DNA of 64,000 nt from Planctomycetia bacterium (GTDB lineage: Bacteria; Planctomycetota; Planctomycetia; Pirellulales; Thermoguttaceae): the NCBI GenBank assembly GCA_030535245.1, contig JAUNBJ010000001.1, positions 1 through 64,000 of the forward strand. The letters run 5' to 3'. Both the position numbers and the translations under genes were made by a program. This document shows, in pieces, positions 27,601 through 34,359 of this stretch. A model generated the notes under the pieces. That model searched no databases, was not told the DNA's origin, and saw only the letters and a program-made list of their open reading frames with translations. Numbering within the stretch: the first letter of the stretch is position 1; every line of letters starts with the position of its first letter.

Positions 27601-27887
27601 ATCTCGACATACACGATCGAAAGTCCATCCTGCGACAGCGAGTACAGCTCTTTGATCCCCCCCAGCGCCTGCAGGGCTTCCTCGACGACCTGCGTCACTT
27701 CCCGTTCCACCTCGTCCGGCGACGCTCCGGGATAGGGGGTTGCGACGACCGCCGTCTTGATCACGAAATCGGGCATTTCCAGCTTGCCCAACTGCGTGTA
27801 GGCGTACATCCCCGTAAAAAAGACCAACGCCGACAGGACGTAGGTGACTTTTCGATTTTGAATGGCAATAGCGGCAATGTTCATCAT
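24699..27887 (-). CDS. RND-family efflux transporter, inner-membrane permease
   Basis: A 1062-residue proton-driven pump of the AcrB/MdtB-like family, with the usual layout: an N-terminal helix, a large periplasmic loop (PYPGASPDEVEREV), helices 2-6, a hydrophilic link, a second periplasmic loop and helices 8-12. In helix 4 the usual Asp-Asp pair reads Asp414-Asn415 (GMLVDNAIVIAE), so one proton-relay carboxylate is replaced. Substrates probably include lipophilic compounds rather than metals, but this is open. It is the last gene of tetR-adaptor-permease on the minus strand, 50 bp after the adaptor. Two ATG codons in a row mark the start. No outer-membrane TolC-type gene is in the window. 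Confidence 0.92.
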   Translation of the reverse strand: MMNIAAIAIQNRKVTYVLSALVFFTGMYAYTQLGKLEMPDFVIKTAVVATPYPGASPDEVEREVTQVVEEALQALGGIKELYSLSQDGLSIVYVEMEDDKTSDELPQIWDELRRKVNDNQNKLPQGAGPSVVNDDFGDVYGLFYALTLKEEIPPDASGFDPTCRELRLFARELKKELLLCRDVKKIEYWGTQTEVVYLEIRYSRLAEQGFPSQTVLRQIQSQNLVEQAGKVQIGDQYVRVTPDGDFTTVDDIANLLITNDKGVSIRLGDFAEVKRGYVDPPTQLMRVNGRQAIGFGISTVSGGNAVEMANDVEKRIQTLQESGFFPENIALYTLSNQGEIVTASLNAFLVNLVESVLIVLALLMLFMGVQSGFLIGFILIMTIFGTFIYMWACGITMQLVSLGALILALGMLVDNAIVIAEGVIIGVQRGKTREEAAINVVRQNQWPLLGATIIAVLAFAAIGYAPGNVGEFCRSLFWVMMSSLLLSWVFAVTTTPLLCVDFLKIPQLSGDDPYAHPIFQKYRHLLEWVLQKRYAALAVGGGILLISCWAFLTFLPDSLFADSDRNQFFIDYWRPQGTHIHETAADLEKIEAFLWETGAKIDQESLPSPSFGTRFSNFMNRLVNGPDKREKDPRAVQQVARFVGSGTLRFFLAYESQDQNSAYGQLLVTVRDKAMVDRLKPLVEEYIAQTFPDAEAHGIRFANGPTTAFKVECRLRGPDKKKLRELSAQVQQIMREEGARDVREDWRQPVEVKRPVVNETKARLNGVTRSDISGILQMNFTGTTIGVYREGEDQIPMILRPEKDLRQSYAKIDAVQIPAARGMIPLGQILDDPNRTVTEDSLIRRRHQVRTLTAQCNAPDGELPSQLLERIMPRIQREIEANLPGGYNILWGGEYKNANEAKGPLALMFPICLGAMFLILICQFNQFRPPIIIFGCVPLAIIGVAWSLIAAQLSFSFMAILGFLGLSGMLIKNGIILIEQTQYNRKVARMEPYPAIVEAAVSRLRPVSMAAGTTVLGMAPLMWDPFYNSMAVTVAGGLIGATALTLLVVPLFYVILYRVKKV

Positions 27888-27937
27888 GGTAAACGGGACG
27901 CGTTCGCCCGAAAAAAGGGGTGGTTCTTCAAAGGGGG

Positions 27938-29215
27938 TTATTTCACCGCGATCTTTTCTCCGTCATGGAGATACCGGGCGCCTTGGGTGACGATTTCCTC
28001 CCCCTCGTTCAGGCCGGAGGTGACGATGCACTGATCGTTGGCCACCAAAGCACCGCAGGATACCAGGCGGCGAGACACTACCGAAGTGTTGGAATCCACC
28101 ACCCAGACCGCATGATTCACGACCGATTCCGACGGAACCACCAGCACGTCCTGGGCCGGCTGGCTGCTGTAGTCCGGCAGGCTCAGTTCGCAAACCATGC
28201 CCGGCAGGATGTGGATTTCGCGGGGAGCGTCCAGCACGAACGTCAGTTTGTACGTCATTCCCACGTCGGTCGGCTGGGTGTCGATTTCGTAGAGTTTCGC
28301 CTCAAACGTCCGGTCGGGGCAGGCGGTGAAACGAACGCTTCCGGAAATCCCCTTGACCAGTTTGCCCGTGACCATCTCCTTTTCAGGAACGTAAATGTCG
28401 ATTTTCAGCCGCGAAATGTCATGGATGCCGAGAACCTCCCGGTACGTTGGCGAAACCGTGACCATTTCGTAGTTCTCGATCATGCGTGTTGTGATCACCC
28501 CATCGTATGGGGCCAGGAGCGTGGTGTCGGCAAGGTCGTTCTCCGCCGAGCGAAGGGCCGCTTCCAGCCCCCGTATTTCCGCTTTCGTGGCCAGAATATC
28601 TTCTTTTCGGGAACCGGCCTTCCCTTTTTCCAACTCTTTTTTCGCCGAGTTTACCGCCAGCCCTGCCGCGACGTACGTCTGATATGCCATGTCGTATTCC
28701 GAATCGGAAACGGCATGGGTTTCGATCAGTTTTTTGAACCGTTCAAACTCGTTCTTCGCCAGCTGGTACGACGCCTCCGCCTGGGCTACGGAGGTTTCCA
28801 AAAGGGCGATATCCTCCGGACGCGAACCTTTTTCCATCGCTTCCAGCTTTGCTTTGGCGGCGTCCAGGCCTGCCTGGGCAGAATCCCGGCGGACGATATA
28901 ATCTCGCGGGTCGATCTGCATGAGTTTATCTCCCTTTTTCACCACGTCGCCCGGTTCGACGCAGATTTCCCGCAGCGGTCCTGAAACGCGGAAGGTGAGG
29001 ATTGACTTTGCAAACGCGTACACCTTACCGGGGTACGTGGTGGTACGTTCGACGTTGGTACGTGCGACCTTCATGACCGCCACGTTCCGGGTTTGTGGGG
29101 CATATCCCGGTTCTTCATCCCGATTTTCTGCACGCAGTCCGGTGAAAAGTCCCGCCACGATCGCCAATCCTCCTGCGATCAGGGCCAAATGGTATTTGTG
29201 CTTCATGTTTTTCAT
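27938..29215 (-). CDS. RND efflux periplasmic adaptor (membrane fusion protein)
   Basis: A 425-residue HlyD/AcrA-type adaptor that links the RND permease to an outer-membrane channel. An N-terminal membrane anchor or signal (residues 8-28) is followed by a lipoyl half (VSGPLREICVEPGDVVKKGDKLMQID), a long alpha-helical hairpin rich in Lys, Glu and Ala (about 105-235), the second lipoyl half (DTTLLAPYDGVITTR) and beta-barrel and proximal domains. ATG 29215 is chosen because GAGGGAG lies just upstream; a longer frame runs to 29275 through the heptamer repeats. It sits between the TetR gene and the permease gene and is probably cotranscribed with both. Confidence 0.92.
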   Translation of the reverse strand: MKNMKHKYHLALIAGGLAIVAGLFTGLRAENRDEEPGYAPQTRNVAVMKVARTNVERTTTYPGKVYAFAKSILTFRVSGPLREICVEPGDVVKKGDKLMQIDPRDYIVRRDSAQAGLDAAKAKLEAMEKGSRPEDIALLETSVAQAEASYQLAKNEFERFKKLIETHAVSDSEYDMAYQTYVAAGLAVNSAKKELEKGKAGSRKEDILATKAEIRGLEAALRSAENDLADTTLLAPYDGVITTRMIENYEMVTVSPTYREVLGIHDISRLKIDIYVPEKEMVTGKLVKGISGSVRFTACPDRTFEAKLYEIDTQPTDVGMTYKLTFVLDAPREIHILPGMVCELSLPDYSSQPAQDVLVVPSESVVNHAVWVVDSNTSVVSRRLVSCGALVANDQCIVTSGLNEGEEIVTQGARYLHDGEKIAVK

Positions 29216-29269
29216 TGGAATCTCCCTCATGTTTATGAAATGGATATGGGAATATGGTTTATAATTTCC

Positions 29270-29290
29270 AACCATTAACCATTAACCATT
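29270..29290. repeat. Heptamer array (AACCATT, 3 units)
   Basis: Three perfect AACCATT units sit in the 98-bp gap between the TetR and adaptor genes, inside the presumed operon. Confidence 0.85.
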
Positions 29291-29313
29291 AATTATCAAT
29301 TCCCCCGCGTTTG

Positions 29314-29913
29314 TTATTTCAACAAAATTCCATTCAAAAAAAGGTGGAACGTAAACCGTACCCGTTCGACCAGGGACAGTGGGTCCATGGCCGCGTTGTA
29401 GTGCGAGATAACGCCCCACATGGAGTTCATCATTGAAATTTGGTAGCTCATTGGGTTTCCGATGGCCATCAGTTTTTTATCCATTGCTTCGCGGAAAATC
29501 ACGCATCCGGCGTCGATAAATCGGTTTTGTAGCAGCGTGACCAGCCGGTCGGGAAGCAGATTCAGCGGAAGCGAACGGGTCTGCTGCATGATTTTGATGT
29601 AGGACGGGTTTCGTGCGAACAGTTCGGCCGAGGAGGTTAAAAAAAACTCCAGCCGTTCAAACGTGCTTCCGGCCATTTCTTCCATAATTTTAAGCCGTCG
29701 TTCCAGCGCTTCGAAAATGGAGAGGGCGGCCTCGAAAAAGAGGTTGTCCTTGCTTTCAAAGGTGCGGTAAACGGTTCCTTTGCCGATCCCACAGAGGTTG
29801 GCGATGAGTTGCACGTCGGTATTCAGGTATCCCCGTTCGGCGAATACGTGAATGGCGGTCTGAAGGATTTGGTCACGGCGTGGAAGTGAGTTCTGGTCGG
29901 AGGCATTTTCCAT
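29314..29913 (-). CDS. TetR/AcrR family transcriptional regulator of the RND operon
   Basis: A 199-residue repressor with an N-terminal TetR helix-turn-helix: QILQTAIHVFAERGYLNTDVQLIANLCGIGKGTVYRTF, quoted here as its two halves (helix 1, residues 16-28; recognition part, 34-55). A ligand-binding helical domain follows. ATG 29913 is preferred over 29925 since GGAGAATCCC precedes it. The gene is first in the tetR-adaptor-permease cluster. Upstream lie a consensus promoter (30047-30075) and two identical 18-bp palindromes, one just after the predicted transcription start and one just before the start codon, which fit autorepression relieved by a pump substrate. Confidence 0.9.
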   Translation of the reverse strand: MENASDQNSLPRRDQILQTAIHVFAERGYLNTDVQLIANLCGIGKGTVYRTFESKDNLFFEAALSIFEALERRLKIMEEMAGSTFERLEFFLTSSAELFARNPSYIKIMQQTRSLPLNLLPDRLVTLLQNRFIDAGCVIFREAMDKKLMAIGNPMSYQISMMNSMWGVISHYNAAMDPLSLVERVRFTFHLFLNGILLK

Positions 29914-29927
29914 GGGATTCTCCATCT

Positions 29928-29945
29928 GGACGGACGCGTCCGTCC
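29928..29945. promoter_or_regulatory. TetR-type operator palindrome 1
   Basis: GGACGGACGCGTCCGTCC is an 18-bp perfect palindrome ending 15 bp before the TetR start codon. It is identical to the one at 30016-30033, with centres 88 bp apart. Confidence 0.7.
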
Positions 29946-30015
29946 GCCACAAAAAGGCAAAAAAGTTCTAAATATGCTACGTTGCACAACCGAGTTGGGT
30001 TCTTGCGGAAGGTTC

Positions 30016-30033
30016 GGACGGACGCGTCCGTCC
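30016..30033. promoter_or_regulatory. TetR-type operator palindrome 2
   Basis: A second exact copy of GGACGGACGCGTCCGTCC, starting about 14 bp downstream of the -10 of the minus-strand promoter, that is at the predicted start of transcription. Bound repressor would block polymerase there. Confidence 0.75.
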
Positions 30034-30046
30034 ACTTCTGGGTTGG

Positions 30047-30075
30047 ATTATAACGTGCTGCGTTTCCGGTGTCAA
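30047..30075 (-). promoter_or_regulatory. Perfect-consensus sigma-70 promoter of the TetR-RND operon
   Basis: On the minus strand TTGACA (30075-30070) and TATAAT (30052-30047) are both exact, with a 17-bp spacer. Such a strong promoter fits a gene set kept off by a repressor. Confidence 0.8.
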
Positions 30076-30136
30076 GTGGAATTTTGGAAAAAATCTTGTT
30101 TTTTTGTAAATTTTAAAATTTTTTCTGTTTTTTTAG

Positions 30137-30164
30137 TTGACAAGGGAAAACGTTGGGATAAAAT
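30137..30164 (+). promoter_or_regulatory. Sigma-70 promoter of the first PEP-CTERM gene
   Basis: TTGACA at 30137-30142 and TAAAAT at 30159-30164 with a 16-bp spacer. It is divergent from the RND operon promoter. The 309-bp gap 29914-30222 thus holds two promoters, two operators and a tandem repeat. Confidence 0.7.
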
Positions 30165-30171
30165 GGTGAGA

Positions 30172-30195
30172 TATGAGTTTTCGTATGAGTTTTCA
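30172..30195 (+). repeat. Tandem 12-bp repeat in the 5-prime leader
   Basis: TATGAGTTTTC occurs twice with one base between, just downstream of the predicted transcription start and 28 bp before ATG 30223. It may be a regulator-binding site or a leader-RNA element. Confidence 0.6.
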
Positions 30196-30222
30196 CTGTG
30201 AAGTTTTTTGGGGATCATCAAC

Positions 30223-32133
30223 ATGAAACGTTTTTTCCTTGTCGCCGTGGTGCTTTTCGGACTGTTCTTTCCAGAATCTCCTGTCAAAGCGGTAGAAGTT
30301 CAATCAGGGACGCAGGAGGCTGCGTACACCGGTACGATGGATTTGGTGAAAACCACGGACGGAACGTTTGAACTGAATCGGACCAACAGTTTCACCGGAA
30401 CGACGACCGTTCAGGCGGGAACGCTGAAAATCACGGCGGGAACGCTTATTTCGTCTGGGGGGATCATCCTCAATGGGGGAACGCTGGAGTTGGCCAATTC
30501 GTCGGCCAACAACTCGTTGGGAGCACAGCAGGCGGTTCCTGATATTACACTCAACAGCGGCGGTACGCTCACGACCACGAACAGCAAATATTCCAACATT
30601 CGACACATCACGCTCAACGGCGGCACGCTGACCAGTTCGGGCAGCACAAACACCGACTATGGGACGTACCTCATCGGTGGAAAGGTGACGACGACGGCGG
30701 ATTCTGCCATTACCGCCTCGAAGATCATGGTTCGTTCGGTTTATGGAACTGGTGGAAGTACTGGGAAATGGACGGTCGACAACGGGGCGACGCTTTCTGT
30801 TTCGTCGCTTATACGCATGACGGATTCGGACACCTCTAATACCCGGGCGACTTTGGAAAAATTGGGGGCGGGAACGCTCGCGTTGACCGGGACGAACCTG
30901 CAATTTGCCGACGGTGGTACGCTGAAAATCACCGAAGGGGTGGTTACGTCGTCGCGCACCAGCCTTTCAGGAGGGGCGACAGACGACAACGTCAAGCTCC
31001 AATTCAACGGCGGTACGCTCCAATTGACCAGCAACGGCAACCTTTATAATGAAATTAATGTCACGGCGGACTCCACGTTTGTTTACAATTTGGAGGACCA
31101 TTTTCATTTTTATAACTCATGGACCGGCTCGGCCAACCTGACCTACCAGTCCAACCAACGCGCCGTGGGATGGCTCAATGGCGACATGAGCGGTTATACC
31201 GGCACGCTGATTCTGGACGCCACCGGGAGTAGTGAATTTTTCATGACTCTGGATGGTTCGGCACAGAATTCCAGTTCGTACGCCGTTCATTTTGCCGATA
31301 GTTCGGGCCGATTGGCACTCCACGCAAATAACGCCAGCGATACGGATTTTCGCGTGGGAATGCTTTCCGGAAATGGGCAGGTAAGGCATTATGCGAATGA
31401 TGTGGCATCCACCGTTACCCTGAAAGTGGGGAACGATACGGAATATACGGATCATACCTTCGGCGGACGGATTTATAACAATAGCGATACCCAGATCATT
31501 GCGGTTGAGAAAGTTGGCTCCAACACCTGGACGCTTTCGGGAACCAACACGTACACCGGGGCGACGACGGTTTCGGACGGGGTGTTGGAATTAACGCGTG
31601 CGGGTTCTCTTACGGCTTCGGAAGTTACCGTCAATGGCGGAACGCTGAAAAATGCGGGGACGATTGCAAAGGGGATAACGGTTCGTAATGGGGGAACGTA
31701 CGAATCGGCAGGCGGCACGGCGACGGAGGGATTGACCATCGACGCGGGAGGCGTTTTGACGGGCGATTATTCCGGACAGGCGACGTTCGCGGAGGGGGCG
31801 ATTTTGGCGTTCGACCTCGACGCGTTTCAAAGCATGGATTTAGACGACGCTACGTTCAACGGGGATATTATTATCGCGTTGACGGCGGCGGATGCGGAGT
31901 CGCTTTACGGCCAGACGTTCGACCTTTTCAAGACGGACGAAGCGGATATTTTGGAGATGATTTCACTGAATACGGCAAATGCTCCGGGGCATGTCAACTG
32001 GATTACGAGTTGGAGCAACGGGCTGCTTCACGTGCTGGCGGGCAACCCAAGTAGTACGCCGGAACCGGGGACGTGGTGTTTGCTGTTGTTGGGGTGCCTG
32101 TATGGTTTCCGTCGCCGGCGAATGGGGCGATAG
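30223..32133 (+). CDS. PEP-CTERM surface protein with autotransporter-type beta-strand repeats
   Basis: A 636-residue exported protein. A signal peptide (residues 1-24) leads into a Gly/Thr/Asn-rich beta-helix with autotransporter-associated beta-strand repeats, for example NSFTGTTTVQAGTLKI near residue 55 and NTYTGATTVSDGVLEL near 445. It ends in a PEP-CTERM tail: TPEPGTW, a short hydrophobic helix, then RRRR. That tail is normally recognised by an exosortase, which cleaves and transfers the protein to the surface or an exopolysaccharide matrix. No exosortase gene is in the window. ATG 30223 is taken with GGGGATC upstream. A stable terminator follows at 32169. No enzymatic motif was seen, so a structural or matrix role is most likely. 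Confidence 0.9.
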   Translation: MKRFFLVAVVLFGLFFPESPVKAVEVQSGTQEAAYTGTMDLVKTTDGTFELNRTNSFTGTTTVQAGTLKITAGTLISSGGIILNGGTLELANSSANNSLGAQQAVPDITLNSGGTLTTTNSKYSNIRHITLNGGTLTSSGSTNTDYGTYLIGGKVTTTADSAITASKIMVRSVYGTGGSTGKWTVDNGATLSVSSLIRMTDSDTSNTRATLEKLGAGTLALTGTNLQFADGGTLKITEGVVTSSRTSLSGGATDDNVKLQFNGGTLQLTSNGNLYNEINVTADSTFVYNLEDHFHFYNSWTGSANLTYQSNQRAVGWLNGDMSGYTGTLILDATGSSEFFMTLDGSAQNSSSYAVHFADSSGRLALHANNASDTDFRVGMLSGNGQVRHYANDVASTVTLKVGNDTEYTDHTFGGRIYNNSDTQIIAVEKVGSNTWTLSGTNTYTGATTVSDGVLELTRAGSLTASEVTVNGGTLKNAGTIAKGITVRNGGTYESAGGTATEGLTIDAGGVLTGDYSGQATFAEGAILAFDLDAFQSMDLDDATFNGDIIIALTAADAESLYGQTFDLFKTDEADILEMISLNTANAPGHVNWITSWSNGLLHVLAGNPSSTPEPGTWCLLLLGCLYGFRRRRMGR

Positions 32134-32168
32134 GGTTGCTCACGATTTTTTAAAGGCGATATTTTTGG

Positions 32169-32200
32169 AAGGCGAACGTTCCTGGAACTTCGCCTTTTTG
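32169..32200 (+). terminator. Rho-independent terminator after the PEP-CTERM gene
   Basis: AAGGCGAA-C-GTTCC pairs with GGAAC-TTCGCCTT (13 bp with a one-base bulge and a tiny loop) and is followed by a T-run. It ends only 14 bp before the next start codon at 32215, so it might also act as an attenuator for that gene. Confidence 0.85.
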
Positions 32201-32214
32201 TTTGCGAGGTGCGC

Positions 32215-34359
32215 ATGTTCCGATGGATATTGGGGTGTTTGGGGATGGGGTGTTTCCTTTCCCCGGTTCTTTTTTCCGCGACGCTCGACACGCTGCGGTG
32301 GGGCGACGAGATTTCGGAGAAGGAACATGCGTTGCGGTACGAGGCGGGGGTTTCGGAGGTACGCGCAGGAGCGATGGGGGAAACGTGTCGCGTTCTGCTT
32401 CCACCGCAGACGCAGGCGTGGCAGGGGGGATCGCTTTTTTTCACGTTGAAAGTGCGGCCGACGGGGGACATGTATCTTTCGTTTCGATTTTGGGGCGGCG
32501 AGGATTCCCCGAACATGCTGGTTTTGTTTGTGGATGGAAAGCAGCTGGGGTATCGGCATTTAGGGGATTACGACATCCTGCATCATGGCGGCGAGGGGCC
32601 TTGTCCGGGGAAATTTTACTGGATCACCACGGTGCTTCCGGAGCGTTTGACGGCGGGGAAATCCAGGATAACGTTTGAGCTGCGTCTTTCGGGGCGGATT
32701 TGGAGTTACGGCGAGCATTTCGAGCAGTTCCAGAAGGCGGTGGAGGGGCCGTCGTTGGGGTTTTACGAAGCGACGACGCACACCGAGGCGTTTTTACCCT
32801 TTGCGGGGAAGTCCGAGAAACGGGCGTGGCCGGTTCGTCCTGCGGCGGGGCGGGAGGTTTTGGAGCGGGTGATTGCGCGGGTGAATCGGGAGCTGGAGGC
32901 ACGTTTGACGCGAACGACGGCGTTGACGCTTCAGGACGTGGAATATTTGGCGCGGGGGTACGTGCAGGATGGGACGGTAGCGTATCGAGACGCGAGGGTT
33001 CCGGAGAAGGTTTTGGAGGCGGGAGACGCGTATTTGGAGGCGGCGGCGGAGCGTCCGGAGCTGCTTTTTCGGGATCCGCGGCAGTACAACAACGATTGGT
33101 TCGGAATCGCGCCTTTGGGCGAGGCGGTGACGTTGGTTTACGACGCAGCGTTTCAGAAACGGCTGGACGAGAGGTTGGAAAATGGGCGGACGAGGCGTGC
33201 GGTCTGGGCCGATGCGTTTTGCAAGAGCGTCGAGAATTTAACGCGAAACCGGCGGGTTTACACGAATCAGTCGATGATCATCGATTGGAACATCTATCGG
33301 ATGAATCGGGCGTTGCGGTTGCTGGATGCGGAAAAAGCGTTGCCGGAGTCGCGTGTGGTGCGGTATTTGCAAGAGGCGATGGGGTGTGTACCGTGGCATG
33401 GTCGGGAGACGGATGCCGGGCCGGAATTGCCGTATGGGGAGGGGTTTTACGAAACGACACGGGTGGGGCTGACGCGGGAGTTGGGGTACGTGGGCAGTTA
33501 TGGCGAGGTGCTGGACTGGGCGGCGTGGATCTGTCTGGCATGTCCGGACGTATCGCTTCGGGAGCAGCTTCGGAAGATGGCCAAAGCGCGGTTGTATTTT
33601 CGTTATCCGGCACCCGACGCGGAGGGGTTTCGTGCCATGCGGCTGGAAACGGTGATTGGCTGGCGGGACGTGGCGTATCTGGGGCCGGTGGTGTACGGTG
33701 CGCGAACGGGCAAGGAGGGGGACGCGTCGCTGGTGGCGCGGGTGGCGGACGACGCGGTGGCTCGAAATGCGTTTCGCAGGCAGCTTGCGGAGAACCAATA
33801 TTGGCCGATGGTGGAACGGTTGCTGGAAGATGGGTCGCTGCGGGTCAGCAACGTGTTGCTTGGCATTCCGGGAAATCTGGCGGCGCTCGAAAAGCAGATG
33901 GCGGAGGAATCTTCCGGGGAGGTTTTTCCCATGGCGGACGGGGCGGCTGATTTTACGTTTCGCGACCCGGAAAATGGCGTGTTGGCGATGAAGCGTGGGG
34001 AGGAGCGGCTGTACGTGTCGTTTTACTGGCGGGCACGGTACGGGATCAATCGGCTGGCGAAGATTCACTACATCACGCCAGATTGCGAATGGATGGCGAC
34101 GGTTCGGTGCGACGTCGCGTTTTTCCCGGAAGGCACGGAATATACCCGTCCGGACTGGACGATTTTCGCGTTTCGTCCGACGTGGGGCGTGCATTATCCG
34201 GAGCGATTCACTTCCCTGCACGCGGGGGAAGTGCTGCCGGTGGCGAAACTGCCAGATTTTCTGCGAGAGGAAATGCGGGCGAAGGAAAATCATTGGGCGG
34301 GTCGTGCGGAGGAGTATTCCGTCACGTTCGGGAAATACCAGCTTCGGATGGGGCGTTAA
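32215..34359 (+). CDS. Exported protein of unknown function, possible alpha/alpha-toroid carbohydrate enzyme
   Basis: A 714-residue exported protein; the signal peptide covers residues 1-21 (ends LFSAT). Residues 25-190 look beta-rich (FTLKVRPTGDMYLSFRFWG). Residues 210-500 look all-helical, with spaced aromatic and conserved-looking patches (RQYNNDWFG, NQSMIIDWNIYRMNRALRLLD, GYVGSYGEVLDWAAW). The last 150 residues are beta-rich again (NGVLAMKRGEERLYVSFYW). A helical toroid followed by a beta domain is the plan of several polysaccharide lyase and glycosidase families, but I cannot name one and see no assured catalytic residues. ATG 32215 has GAGG upstream. Its stop overlaps the convergent LRR gene stop by a few bases. 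The function is unknown; the above is inference from sequence texture. Confidence 0.75.
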   Translation: MFRWILGCLGMGCFLSPVLFSATLDTLRWGDEISEKEHALRYEAGVSEVRAGAMGETCRVLLPPQTQAWQGGSLFFTLKVRPTGDMYLSFRFWGGEDSPNMLVLFVDGKQLGYRHLGDYDILHHGGEGPCPGKFYWITTVLPERLTAGKSRITFELRLSGRIWSYGEHFEQFQKAVEGPSLGFYEATTHTEAFLPFAGKSEKRAWPVRPAAGREVLERVIARVNRELEARLTRTTALTLQDVEYLARGYVQDGTVAYRDARVPEKVLEAGDAYLEAAAERPELLFRDPRQYNNDWFGIAPLGEAVTLVYDAAFQKRLDERLENGRTRRAVWADAFCKSVENLTRNRRVYTNQSMIIDWNIYRMNRALRLLDAEKALPESRVVRYLQEAMGCVPWHGRETDAGPELPYGEGFYETTRVGLTRELGYVGSYGEVLDWAAWICLACPDVSLREQLRKMAKARLYFRYPAPDAEGFRAMRLETVIGWRDVAYLGPVVYGARTGKEGDASLVARVADDAVARNAFRRQLAENQYWPMVERLLEDGSLRVSNVLLGIPGNLAALEKQMAEESSGEVFPMADGAADFTFRDPENGVLAMKRGEERLYVSFYWRARYGINRLAKIHYITPDCEWMATVRCDVAFFPEGTEYTRPDWTIFAFRPTWGVHYPERFTSLHAGEVLPVAKLPDFLREEMRAKENHWAGRAEEYSVTFGKYQLRMGR

